A stretch of 64,000 nucleotides of DNA, taken from positions 1 through 64,000 of the forward strand of contig CAXRIA010000028.1 in the NCBI GenBank assembly GCA_964230805.1. Reading direction: 5' to 3'. Both the position numbers and the translations under genes were made by a program. Below the pieces are notes generated by a model. It ran no database searches. It was not told the origin of the DNA and saw only the letters and a program-made list of their open reading frames with translations. Source of the stretch: Flavicella sp964230805. GTDB lineage: Bacteria > Bacteroidota > Bacteroidia > Flavobacteriales > Flavobacteriaceae. This document shows, one piece after another, positions 1 through 7,824 of the stretch. How positions within the stretch are numbered: the stretch's first letter is position 1; each line of letters starts with the position of its first letter.

Positions 1-627
1 TCCAAAAAATTCCACACCATCGTCAGCTCCGTTGATAACCGCAACATTTTCTACTACTGTAGCAGATCCTACTGCGTAAAATGAAACACCATTGTATTGC
101 GATTCTGTATTGATTTGAGCACCGGTTCCTACAATCACTAGATTCTTAATCGATCCTGAATTGTCTGCATCACTAGACCCTCCGTATTTAAAGCCTCCTA
201 CTTCTGCTTCTGCATCTATCCCAGCTGTTGTGGTTGCCTTTCCGCAGATGGTAAGACCTCCCCAGTCTCCAGATTGCCCTTCTTCTGAGGTCATCAAAAC
301 AGGGTTGTCAACAGACCCTTGAATGTCTATTTCTCCTCCTTTTAAAACCGCAATATATACATCTGCACCTCCTGCATCGGCAACAATTTGAGTTCCTGCT
401 GGAATGGTCAATTTAGCACCATCGGCCACAATAAAAGACCCTGTTAGGCTGTAATTCATTCTGGAGTCTAACGTGTAGTCTTCTTCCAACAAACCGTTCA
501 ATACGCCATTTTCCAAATCGCCGTTTTGGGTATCTCCTGATGAGAGCGTTTCACCTGTACTGCAACTTGTCAATAGGACTGCCATCATTCCCGCACATAA
601 AAATTGTTTCAAATTTTTAGTTTTCAT
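1..627 (-). CDS. Beta-helix-type surface lipoprotein, partial (C-terminus outside window)
   Basis: The reading frame is open from ATG at 627 to the window edge, giving 209 visible residues. It begins with a lipoprotein signal (MKTKNLKQF, hydrophobic core, lipobox LLTSC), so it is probably anchored to the outer membrane. The mature part is Gly/Ala/Thr-rich with short repeated strands (for example KLTIPAGTQIVADAG, DNPVLMTSEEGQSGDWGG), which suggests a right-handed parallel beta-helix. I do not recognise a catalytic motif and infer no enzyme activity. It lies directly downstream of, and in the same orientation as, the TonB receptor at 821-3595, but a terminator separates them. Its own promoter region carries three 11-bp-phased TAAC/TAAG repeats like those before the receptor, so the two are probably co-regulated. 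Confidence 0.75.
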   Translation of the reverse strand, partial: MKTKNLKQFLCAGMMAVLLTSCSTGETLSSGDTQNGDLENGVLNGLLEEDYTLDSRMNYSLTGSFIVADGAKLTIPAGTQIVADAGGADVYIAVLKGGEIDIQGSVDNPVLMTSEEGQSGDWGGLTICGKATTTAGIDAEAEVGGFKYGGSSDADNSGSIKNLVIVGTGAQINTESQYNGVSFYAVGSATVVENVAVINGADDGVEFFG

Positions 628-666
628 AATCGTTTTTGTTAATTTTTGTTTTGTTTTAGAATACCA

Positions 667-674
667 CAAAGATG
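667..674 (-). promoter_or_regulatory. Probable -7 element of the lipoprotein gene
   Basis: Read on the minus strand this is CATCTTTG, one base off the Bacteroidota -7 consensus TAnnTTTG. It sits about 40 bases upstream of the ATG at 627. Confidence 0.45.
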
Positions 675-688
675 GGGGTGTTTTGAAA

Positions 689-721
689 AAGTAAGCTTAT
701 CTAAAGGTTAAGCCTTTGTTA
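689..721 (-). promoter_or_regulatory. Three 11-bp-phased direct repeats, candidate response-regulator operator
   Basis: On the minus strand the region divides into TAACAAAGGCT, TAACCTTTAGA and TAAGCTTACTT with an exact 11-bp period, ending 14 bp upstream of the -7 element at 667-674. OmpR/PhoB-type regulators typically bind head-to-tail direct repeats with this spacing. The regulator encoded at 3771 is the obvious candidate; this is inferred. Confidence 0.45.
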
Positions 722-770
722 CAAAATTCAGCGGTTTTTGTCGTAATGTTAGCAAAAGGTTATGCAAAAA

Positions 771-801
771 AAAATCGGCTTAATTTTTATAAGCCGATTT
801 T
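771..801 (-). terminator. Rho-independent terminator of the TonB receptor gene
   Basis: The arms AAAATCGGCTTA and TAAGCCGATTTT form a 12-bp perfect stem with a 7-nt loop. On the minus strand it is followed by a T-run and lies about 20 bases after the receptor stop codon at 821. Confidence 0.85.
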
Positions 802-820
802 TGTACTTCATTTCTTGCCT

Positions 821-3595
821 TTAGAACTTGTAAGTCAAACTCAAATTCACGCGACTCCCTTTTTTGTAGGAAACTACGGTTTCGTCTGTTTCAACACCAT
901 CTACCAAAGAACGTACCAATTGGGTTTGCTCTATGGCTGGATTCAACAAGTTTTTCCCTTGAATTCGCAGAGACAATTTTTCTGATAGTTTTTTACTCAT
1001 GACCAAATCGAGGGTTACAAAACCTTTTTCAATGATCTCATCATTGTACAAGGTTTCTGAACTTGTTTGATCTTCCGGAGCTCCTAATACTGCAATTTTG
1101 TCGGAAGAGTAATTTACAGCGGCTGTGGCCACAAATTCTTTTTCTGATTTGGTGCTGTAGCTCAAAGCGGTATTCAAAATAAAATCAGACGCCCCTTGTA
1201 AATTTGTTTCGGTTTTCCCTTTGTATTGGAAATTTTCTTTCAAATCTTGATTGAACCACATCTTCGTCAAATTTACGTTCAGGTTCAATTTACTGTTGTC
1301 TGTATCGATGATGTCTTTCCTTCCTTCAAATTCCAAACCGTAAACGTTGGCTTCTTCTCCTGTATTTTCAAATACAAAGTATCCAGAAGATCCTCTTGTC
1401 AAGGCCAAGTTGATTGGGTTTTTTATTTGCTTGTAAAACCCAGTCGCTGAGATCAGCCCTCCATTCTCAGGAAACATTTCCCACTTCAAATCCACATTGA
1501 TATTGTCTGATTTTTCCAAATTTGGATTTCCCTTGGTCACACGTCCATTCGGAGACACATATTCAAAGGGGGCCAATTCCTTGAATTCTGGCAACGTATT
1601 CGTCTTACTCAAAGCCATTCTTACAAATTGCACTTCGCTCAACTGGTACTTCAAATTCAAACTTGGCAAAATTGTATTGTATGTTTTTGTCGTCCTTGGC
1701 TCACCTCCACTAAAATTCGCCACTTGCCATTCCACATCTATTCTGTCAAATTCATACCTTACACCGATGTTTCCTGACCATTTTCCGAAAGCAAAATCGT
1801 AATTTGTATAGGCGCCAAGAACATCCAAACTCGCCAGGTAAATATCGGGATTTGGTGTTCTCAATATCGTTGTTCTGTTGTTAAAATTGTACTGTGTGAA
1901 AACACTGCTCAAATCGTCTACATCTGGGGCTTGCACATCTTTCGCTTTTACTCCGACAAACAAGGAGCTGAACGTTCTTTCTTTGTGACGCACATTGGCT
2001 CCAACACGCAATTTAAAGGCACCGTCTTCGTCTAAATTGGCAAAGGTGATTTCGTCTTCAACACGTGCGTTGTACTCCAAATCTTCTACTTTTTGTCCTG
2101 ATTTTCTTTGCTGAAAGTCTCCTACGTGCGAAAATTGAAGTGTGTTGTCATCCGTAAAAATAATCGGAGTGGCATTGGTTGGCAATATGTCCGTTTCAAT
2201 ATTCACTTCGTTTCTGATTCGGTTCGGCTCCTCAGAGAGCACATAATTCATTCCTGCCGCCCAAGTCAAACGATTGTTTTCTGAAAAACGGTGCTCTCCC
2301 AACAATTGATTGATGTACATCATGGTTTGTTTGGTGTTTTGATCTCTTACAAAAGCTCCGTACTCTGCTGGATCTTGATCGAAAACATATCCTTCTCCAT
2401 TTCTCCCTTGTTCAAACAAATTTTCTTGGGTCTTGTTCACAAATAAGGAATTGTAATTGATTTTGTTATTGTCATTGATTCTCAATCCAATGTTTAACAA
2501 ACCTGTGGTATTCATATTCACTCGATACAATTCTGTATCGGTAAAAGAGTTGTTCAATACATTGGAACGGTAACTTTTAAAAATCCCTTGTCTGTGACCA
2601 AACGATCTGGAATGGCTTGCGGTTGCAAAAACAGTCAGGTCTTTTTCTCCCAAAAAGAATTTCTTTCCTCCTGAAAACGAAATACCGAAATTCATTGGGG
2701 TATTGGCTGTTTTCGTGTTCCATGATTGTTTTGTAATCGCGTCTTTTAGCGTCTGTTGTTTGGTGTGAAAACCAAATGTCAAGTCGTCATAATTTTGCGT
2801 TACTCTAAAATTGTCTCTGATTTCTCCTTTCAAAACATTGGTATTCGCTCCTGTTCGCAAGCCTATAGAGAAACCGTCTTTGGCATATTTTTTTGAAATT
2901 ACATCCACACTTCCAGAGGCCTGATCCGAATAATTAGCCGTAGAATACGTCTTGCTAATTCCTACATTTTGAATAATCGCCGTTGAGAATAAGTTCAAGT
3001 TGATGTTTTTGTTTTCAACATCGTCAGAGGGTATTGGCAAACCATTCATTGTAGTCGATAGGTAACGATCTCCTAGTCCGCGAATAAATACTGCCGACGA
3101 GCTTTCGCTTTTTGTAACTCCTGCTATTTTTGTGGTTGCTCCTGAGGCATTCGAAACACCTACTTTTGTCAAACGTTGTGCGCCGATGCTTTCTTTAATC
3201 ACCACTGCCTTCTTTTGCTCTACCAATAAGGCTGATTCTTTTTCTTTAGACACGGCTGCCTTTACCACAACTTCGTCCAAACCAACGCCTTCACTGGCTC
3301 CAATCAACTGGTTCAATACCAACGTTTCTCCGGCCACAATGCTAATGGGGGTTTCAACGGTCTCGTACCCAACAAAACTAAACACGATCGTCCAATCGCC
3401 TTCTTCTACATTCAATGCATAATTTCCGTCAAAATCTGTGGTCACCCCTACCGTTGTTCCTTTGATAAATACATTCGCAAAAGGCAACGGCTCGTTGTTC
3501 ATTTCTTTGTCTGTGACAACTCCTACAACAGCACCTCTTTGAGCAGCGACAAAGTTTGTCAATAAAACTGCCAATACAATTAATAATTTTCTCAT
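821..3595 (-). CDS. TonB-dependent outer-membrane receptor with carboxypeptidase-like N-terminal domain
   Basis: 924 residues. The start at 3595 is chosen because it gives a clean signal peptide (MRKLLIVLAVLLTNFVAAQ); a longer frame up to 3646 has no signal-like start. Order: signal peptide 1-19; carboxypeptidase-D regulatory-like beta domain about 20-105 (GVVTDKEM..., FDGNYALNV); plug about 125-240 with the IRGLGDRYLST segment; then a long beta-barrel ending in the aromatic terminal residue F (LTYKF). It should import a ligand through the outer membrane using TonB-ExbBD energy. The substrate cannot be read from the sequence. There is no SusD-like partner, so it is not a classical polysaccharide locus. 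The adjacent PhoB-like two-component system and phased repeats upstream suggest regulated uptake, possibly of phosphate compounds, but that is a guess. Confidence 0.92.
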   Translation of the reverse strand: MRKLLIVLAVLLTNFVAAQRGAVVGVVTDKEMNNEPLPFANVFIKGTTVGVTTDFDGNYALNVEEGDWTIVFSFVGYETVETPISIVAGETLVLNQLIGASEGVGLDEVVVKAAVSKEKESALLVEQKKAVVIKESIGAQRLTKVGVSNASGATTKIAGVTKSESSSAVFIRGLGDRYLSTTMNGLPIPSDDVENKNINLNLFSTAIIQNVGISKTYSTANYSDQASGSVDVISKKYAKDGFSIGLRTGANTNVLKGEIRDNFRVTQNYDDLTFGFHTKQQTLKDAITKQSWNTKTANTPMNFGISFSGGKKFFLGEKDLTVFATASHSRSFGHRQGIFKSYRSNVLNNSFTDTELYRVNMNTTGLLNIGLRINDNNKINYNSLFVNKTQENLFEQGRNGEGYVFDQDPAEYGAFVRDQNTKQTMMYINQLLGEHRFSENNRLTWAAGMNYVLSEEPNRIRNEVNIETDILPTNATPIIFTDDNTLQFSHVGDFQQRKSGQKVEDLEYNARVEDEITFANLDEDGAFKLRVGANVRHKERTFSSLFVGVKAKDVQAPDVDDLSSVFTQYNFNNRTTILRTPNPDIYLASLDVLGAYTNYDFAFGKWSGNIGVRYEFDRIDVEWQVANFSGGEPRTTKTYNTILPSLNLKYQLSEVQFVRMALSKTNTLPEFKELAPFEYVSPNGRVTKGNPNLEKSDNINVDLKWEMFPENGGLISATGFYKQIKNPINLALTRGSSGYFVFENTGEEANVYGLEFEGRKDIIDTDNSKLNLNVNLTKMWFNQDLKENFQYKGKTETNLQGASDFILNTALSYSTKSEKEFVATAAVNYSSDKIAVLGAPEDQTSSETLYNDEIIEKGFVTLDLVMSKKLSEKLSLRIQGKNLLNPAIEQTQLVRSLVDGVETDETVVSYKKGSRVNLSLTYKF

Positions 3596-3620
3596 TATAT
3601 TTATGTCTAATTTCACGCTG

Positions 3621-3628
3621 CAAAATTC
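3621..3628 (-). promoter_or_regulatory. Probable -7 element of the TonB receptor gene
   Basis: Minus-strand GAATTTTG, one mismatch to TAnnTTTG, 26 bases upstream of the ATG at 3595. Confidence 0.4.
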
Positions 3629-3648
3629 TGTAGATTTCGTGAGCAACT

Positions 3649-3680
3649 AGTTATGCTTAGTTTATGCTTATTTAAACTTA
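3649..3680 (-). promoter_or_regulatory. Tandem 11-bp direct repeats, candidate binding site of the PhoB-like regulator
   Basis: On the minus strand the sequence reads TAAGTTTAAA, TAAGCATAAAC, TAAGCATAACT in tandem; the last two are near-identical copies at an 11-bp period. They lie 20 bp upstream of the receptor's likely -7 element, where an activator of the OmpR/PhoB family would replace a -33 contact. The divergent regulator gene begins at 3771. Confidence 0.55.
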
Positions 3681-3724
3681 ATGTTAAGTATTGTGTTCGA
3701 GGTTAAATGATTGTTAACAGAATT

Positions 3725-3751
3725 TTTGCTAGGTTTTAATCCTTATTTTTG
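3725..3751 (+). promoter_or_regulatory. Promoter of the two-component operon
   Basis: TTTG (3725-3728), 15 bp, then TATTTTTG (3744-3751), matching the Bacteroidota -33/-7 pattern. It places transcription start about 14 bases before the ATG at 3771. Confidence 0.6.
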
Positions 3752-3770
3752 TGTTAAATGTGTTCAAACG

Positions 3771-4463
3771 ATGAATAAAAAGGAAATAAAAATTTTGCTC
3801 GTAGACGATGAGCCTGATATTTTGGAAATTGTCGGTTACAACCTAAAAAACGAGGGGTATCAAATTTACACGGCAAACAATGGTGTAAAAGCCGTCGAAA
3901 AAGCAATCAAACACAAACCGCATCTGATTCTACTCGATATTATGATGCCTGAAATGGATGGCATTGAGGCTTGTGAAAAAATACGAAGCACGGAAGGTCT
4001 CGAAAATACAGTCATTTCTTTTTTAACCGCTCGAGGGGAAGATTATTCGCAAGTAGCAGGTTTTGATGCGGGTGCTGACGATTATATCACAAAGCCTGTA
4101 AAACCCAAAATTTTGGTCAGCAAAGTAAAATCTTTACTGAGACGTATCAAAGACAATGGCAGTTCTCAAGATACCACAACCCTAGGAAATATTGTCATTG
4201 ATAGAGAAGCCTATTTGATTGTAAAAGACGGAAAGAAAATTGTATTGCCTCGAAAAGAATTTGAACTGTTCTCTTTATTGGCGTCCAAACCTGAAAAAGT
4301 TTTCAAACGAGAAGTTATTTTAGACAGCGTGTGGGGAAACGAAGTGGTTGTTGGCGGTAGAACGATTGATGTTCACATTCGTAAACTGCGAGAAAAGTTT
4401 GGAGACAGCTATTTTAAAACGGTGAAAGGTGTGGGATACAAATTTGTGCTGAATGAAAATTAA
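3771..4463 (+). CDS. OmpR/PhoB-family response regulator
   Basis: 230 residues. The receiver domain (about 7-122) has the acidic pair D12-D13, the phospho-acceptor D56 in LLLDIMMPEMDG, and the Thr/Lys switch region (DDYITKPVKP). The C-terminal winged-helix domain (about 135-228) ends with the recognition-helix pattern GRTIDVHIRKLREKFG and VKGVGYKF, typical of PhoB/OmpR. The ATG at 3771 was chosen because upstream in-frame codons precede the promoter and do not encode receiver sequence. The kinase gene overlaps its last 11 bases, so the two form a coupled operon. It probably activates the divergent TonB receptor through the 11-bp repeats at 3649-3680; the stimulus is unknown, and phosphate is only suggested by family resemblance. 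Confidence 0.93.
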   Translation: MNKKEIKILLVDDEPDILEIVGYNLKNEGYQIYTANNGVKAVEKAIKHKPHLILLDIMMPEMDGIEACEKIRSTEGLENTVISFLTARGEDYSQVAGFDAGADDYITKPVKPKILVSKVKSLLRRIKDNGSSQDTTTLGNIVIDREAYLIVKDGKKIVLPRKEFELFSLLASKPEKVFKREVILDSVWGNEVVVGGRTIDVHIRKLREKFGDSYFKTVKGVGYKFVLNEN

Positions 4464-5490
4464 AAACCCGTATTCTTTTTCCTTTTCGACCGCATTGATG
4501 TTGAGTTTTTCTGTTTCGGTTGGCTATTTTTGTATTCTTTATTTCAAATACCAACTTTCGGATTTCAAAACTACTTTTTACATTTTTATCGCTGCTTTTA
4601 TTTTTTCCTTTGTTCTCCTTCAGTCCCGTGTGAAAAAATTTATTTTCAATAGAGTTCGACAAATTTATGAAGATGTTTCCTTATTGGATGTCAACAGTTT
4701 GGACAAAAATATCATGACTACTGACATTGAATCGCTCTCAAGAGAAATGAAAAAATTTGCGGAAGACAAGCAGCTAGAAATTGAGTCATTAAATGAGAGA
4801 GAAGCGTACCGAAGAGAGTTTTTGGGAAATGTTTCCCACGAATTGAAAACACCTTTGTTTACGGTACAAGGCTATTTATTGACGTTGATGGAAGGTGCTG
4901 CCAATGACAAAGAAATTAGAAATCGCTACTTAGAAAGAGCCAATATTGGGGTAGAACGTTTGGCTTCTATTGTAAAAGATCTGGACATGATTTCTAAATT
5001 GGAAAGCAACGAATTGAATATTCAAGTCGAGCCTTTTAATATTTTGGAAGTTGTTCAAAACGTTTTTGATCTTTTTGAAATGAAAATCAAAAAGAAAAAT
5101 ATGGTCTTGCGCTTTGATAAATTCTATGAGTTCCCCATTTATGTGCTTGGTGATCCAGAGAAAATTGAACAAGTACTCATCAACCTTATCGTCAATGCCA
5201 TCAAATACGGAGAAATTGGAGGTACGGTGATGGTATCTGTTGAGTCATCCAAAGAAAATAAAGTGCTTTTAAAAGTAATCGACAATGGTGAAGGCATCAA
5301 AGAAGAAAACATCAGTCGCATTTTTGAACGCTTTTACAGAGTCGATAAAAGTCGCTCTAGAGACCAAGGAGGCTCCGGTTTGGGACTGGCCATTGTAAAA
5401 CATATTATTGAAGCACACAAAGAAACCATTTCTTTGGAAAGTGAGTACGGCAAAGGTTCTACGTTCTTTTTTACGCTGAAAAGGGCTTGA
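4453..5490 (+). CDS. Membrane sensor histidine kinase (PhoR-like)
   Basis: 345 residues. Two N-terminal membrane segments (about 11-31 and 41-57) are separated by a very short loop, so there is almost no periplasmic sensor. A linker and coiled region (60-120) follow, then the HisKA domain with phospho-accepting H129 in NVSHELKTP, and an HATPase_c domain with the N box (LINLIVNAIKYG), G1 box (VIDNGEGI), F box (IFERFYRVD) and G2 box (GSGLGLAIVKHI). It autophosphorylates and passes phosphate to the regulator encoded just upstream, whose stop codon it overlaps. The tiny extracytoplasmic loop suggests that it senses a membrane partner or membrane state rather than a soluble ligand, as in PhoR; this is inferred. 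Confidence 0.93.
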   Translation: MKIKNPYSFSFSTALMLSFSVSVGYFCILYFKYQLSDFKTTFYIFIAAFIFSFVLLQSRVKKFIFNRVRQIYEDVSLLDVNSLDKNIMTTDIESLSREMKKFAEDKQLEIESLNEREAYRREFLGNVSHELKTPLFTVQGYLLTLMEGAANDKEIRNRYLERANIGVERLASIVKDLDMISKLESNELNIQVEPFNILEVVQNVFDLFEMKIKKKNMVLRFDKFYEFPIYVLGDPEKIEQVLINLIVNAIKYGEIGGTVMVSVESSKENKVLLKVIDNGEGIKEENISRIFERFYRVDKSRSRDQGGSGLGLAIVKHIIEAHKETISLESEYGKGSTFFFTLKRA

Positions 5491-5506
5491 TTTCAATCCT
5501 AAAAAT

Positions 5507-6781
5507 TTACTTCAAATCAAACCCAATATCTGTGCGAAAATTCATGTCTTCGAAAGACACTTTTTGTATGTTGTTATACGATTTTTTCAAGGCTTCTTCC
5601 ATCGTATCTCCGAGTGAGGTGAAAGCCATAACCCTCCCTCCATTGGTAACAATATTTTCTCCAGAAATTTTGGTTCCGGCATGAAAAACCGTGGTTTCCT
5701 CCACGTTTTCCAAACCTTTGATTGTTTTGCCTTTTTCATAAGCTTCGGGGTACCCTCCTGCCACTACCATCACAGTGGTTGCGGTCTGTTCTGTGAGCTT
5801 GAACGATTTTTCATGCAATGTTTGCGTAGCAACTCCCTGAAACAATTCCAATAAATCTGACTGAATTCTCGGTATAACAACTTCGGTTTCTGGATCTCCC
5901 ATGCGGACATTGTATTCAATGACAAAGGGATTGCCATTAATATTCATCAAACCAATAAAAATAAATCCTCGGTAATCAATATTGTCTTTTTGCAATCCTT
6001 CTATGGTTGGCTTCACAACACGTTGCTCTACTTTCGCCAAGAAATCTTCATTTGCAAAAGGTACGGGAGAAATAGCGCCCATACCTCCTGTGTTCAAACC
6101 TTTGTCTCCTTCGCCAATTCTTTTGTAATCTTTCGCAGAAGGCAATACTTTGTAGCTTTTCCCGTCTGTTAAAACAAAAACCGACAATTCTATTCCATCC
6201 AAATACTCTTCAATCACAACTTTAGAAGAGGCTTCTCCAAACTTTTGATTGGTCAGCATGTCCTCAAGTTCCGATTTGGCTTCTTCTAAAGATTCTATAA
6301 TTAAGACTCCTTTCCCTGCAGCAAGGCCATCTGCCTTCAATACAAAAGGTGGTTTCAGCGTTTCAAGAAATGCTTTTCCTTCTGCCAATGTTTCCGCTGT
6401 AAAGGCTTCATAAGCGGCTGTCGGGACACCGTGTTTTTTCATGAATTTTTTGGAGAACTCTTTGCTTCCTTCCAATTCTGCTCCGTCTTTTTTGGGCCCA
6501 ATAACTGGTATCTTTTTTAAATCCTTATCCTTTAGAAAAAAATCATGCACACCGGCCACCAAAGGGGCTTCAGGCCCAACGATAACCATCGCAATATCAT
6601 TTTGCAAAACTTCTTTTTTTATGGCATGAAAGTCCACGGGGTCAATCGGTAAATTGGTTGCTATTTGAGCTGTTCCCGCATTTCCAGGCGCCATATAAAG
6701 TGTTGGCTTCTGATCGCTTTGAGACAATTTTAATGCAAAGGCATGTTCTCTTCCTCCTGAGCCTAAAATAAGAATGTTCAT
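5507..6781 (-). CDS. purD: Phosphoribosylamine-glycine ligase (GARS)
   Basis: 424 residues, the usual bacterial length. PurD joins glycine to 5-phosphoribosylamine with ATP to give GAR, the second step of de novo purine synthesis. Visible features: N-terminal ILGSGGREHA (5-14), GPEAPLVAG (69-77), ATP-grasp segment KADGLAAGKGV (149-159), and NVRMGDPETEVV near 290-300. The start at 6781 matches the conserved MNILILG beginning; a longer frame to 6886 runs back into the preceding transferase gene. It converges on the kinase gene with only 16 bases between stops, and lies downstream of the sugar transferase and rnpA on the same strand. No other purine genes are nearby. Confidence 0.96.
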   Translation of the reverse strand: MNILILGSGGREHAFALKLSQSDQKPTLYMAPGNAGTAQIATNLPIDPVDFHAIKKEVLQNDIAMVIVGPEAPLVAGVHDFFLKDKDLKKIPVIGPKKDGAELEGSKEFSKKFMKKHGVPTAAYEAFTAETLAEGKAFLETLKPPFVLKADGLAAGKGVLIIESLEEAKSELEDMLTNQKFGEASSKVVIEEYLDGIELSVFVLTDGKSYKVLPSAKDYKRIGEGDKGLNTGGMGAISPVPFANEDFLAKVEQRVVKPTIEGLQKDNIDYRGFIFIGLMNINGNPFVIEYNVRMGDPETEVVIPRIQSDLLELFQGVATQTLHEKSFKLTEQTATTVMVVAGGYPEAYEKGKTIKGLENVEETTVFHAGTKISGENIVTNGGRVMAFTSLGDTMEEALKKSYNNIQKVSFEDMNFRTDIGFDLK

Positions 6782-6822
6782 TGTATGTGTGTTTGTTATT
6801 CCCGTACTTTCGGGACTGTCTG

Positions 6823-7398
6823 TTATTTTCCTTTTCCTTTTACAACGACCAATACGGTGTAAAGGATGATTTTTAAATCCGTCCACAAAGATACGTTATC
6901 TAGATAAACTAGGTCATATCTGGCGCGTAATTTCATTTGCTCCAAAGAGTCAGCGTATCCATAGCGTATTTGACCTAGGGAGGTGATTCCTGGTCGTAAT
7001 TTTTGAAGTTCTTTGTACCTAGGAATGTGATGAATGATTAAATTTAAAAAATGAGTTCTTTCAGGTCGAGGACCCACAACACTCATTTCTCCGATGAACA
7101 CATTGTAAAATTGAGGAAACTCGTCAATTCTAAATTTTCTCAAAAATTTTCCAAATTTCGTAATGCGTTGCGTTTCTTCTCTTGAAAGTAAGGGGTCGTT
7201 TACCGGGGGCACTCCCTTCATACTCCGAAACTTGTAGATCTGAAATGGTTTTCCGTTTCTTCCCACTCTCAATTGCCTGTAAAAGGGATTCTCTCTTGTT
7301 GTGACCCATATAATCAATGCGATCAAGGGGGTCATCCAAACCAGAATAAAAAGAAGCGCCAATAAAGAAAAAAAAATGTCAAATGTTCTTTTCAGCAT
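6823..7398 (-). CDS. Small bacterial sugar-phosphate transferase (PglC/WcaJ C-domain type)
   Basis: 191 residues. This monotopic phosphoglycosyl transferase family transfers a sugar-1-phosphate from a nucleotide sugar to undecaprenyl phosphate, starting a lipid-linked glycan. Seen: one membrane-embedded segment (about 8-32), KFRSM (about 56), the catalytic Asp-Glu in KFRIDEFPQ, SVVGPRPE, and RPGITSLGQIRYGY. It has only the catalytic core and lacks the extra N-terminal membrane domain of WcaJ. The start at 7398 is preferred over the upstream ATG at 7446 because MLKRTFD matches the family's usual start and lies 5 bases after the rnpA stop, implying translational coupling. No glycan cluster is adjacent, so the product is unknown. 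Confidence 0.88.
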   Translation of the reverse strand: MLKRTFDIFFSLLALLFILVWMTPLIALIIWVTTRENPFYRQLRVGRNGKPFQIYKFRSMKGVPPVNDPLLSREETQRITKFGKFLRKFRIDEFPQFYNVFIGEMSVVGPRPERTHFLNLIIHHIPRYKELQKLRPGITSLGQIRYGYADSLEQMKLRARYDLVYLDNVSLWTDLKIILYTVLVVVKGKGK

Positions 7399-7402
7399 AC
7401 CT

Positions 7403-7792
7403 TTATTGTCCGTTGGTTTTTTCTTTGATTCTTGCACTGAATTCAAACGCTAATTTTTTCATTTTGGTATGTAACACATCCATGGACATTTCTTCTTTAT
7501 TCAGAAAGACAATCATCATGTTGCAATCGCTGGTTAATGGTTCCAAAAAAAATCTTTTATGCAAACGAAAAGATTCTCTCATCATACGCTTGATTCGATT
7601 TCTATGAACCGCTTTAGGAATTTTTTTTTTGGGTACAGAAACCCCTGTAAGCAAGGTAGGTTGCGTGTTTTTTAAGCCTTCTAAAAAGACCAGCCGTAAT
7701 GGGTACGAAGTAATTGTTTTTCCAGAGACAAACAATTCTTCTATACTTTTTTTACTTTTTAATTTGTCTTTATTTCCGTACGTAAAACTCAT
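7403..7792 (-). CDS. rnpA: Ribonuclease P protein component
   Basis: 129 residues, basic. RnpA binds the RNase P RNA and helps cleave the 5' leader of pre-tRNAs. The diagnostic stretch is present at about 55-75: VPKKKIPKAVHRNRIKRMMR, with the RNR signature. The N-terminus (KLKSKKSIEELF) also fits. In many bacteria rnpA is next to rpmH and dnaA; here it is followed by a sugar transferase and purD and preceded by a TonB receptor gene 32 bases upstream, so it may be carried on a longer transcript. Confidence 0.95.
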   Translation of the reverse strand: MSFTYGNKDKLKSKKSIEELFVSGKTITSYPLRLVFLEGLKNTQPTLLTGVSVPKKKIPKAVHRNRIKRMMRESFRLHKRFFLEPLTSDCNMMIVFLNKEEMSMDVLHTKMKKLAFEFSARIKEKTNGQ

Positions 7793-7824
7793 CGGGACAA
7801 AAATAACTATAATTGTTGGGTTTC

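Noticed and set aside
6796..6816. CCCG-TACTTT-CGGG between the sugar transferase and purD as a terminator
   Set aside because: The stem is only 4 bp with no T-run; it is probably incidental, though it resembles short GC-rich repeats found in other Bacteroidota.
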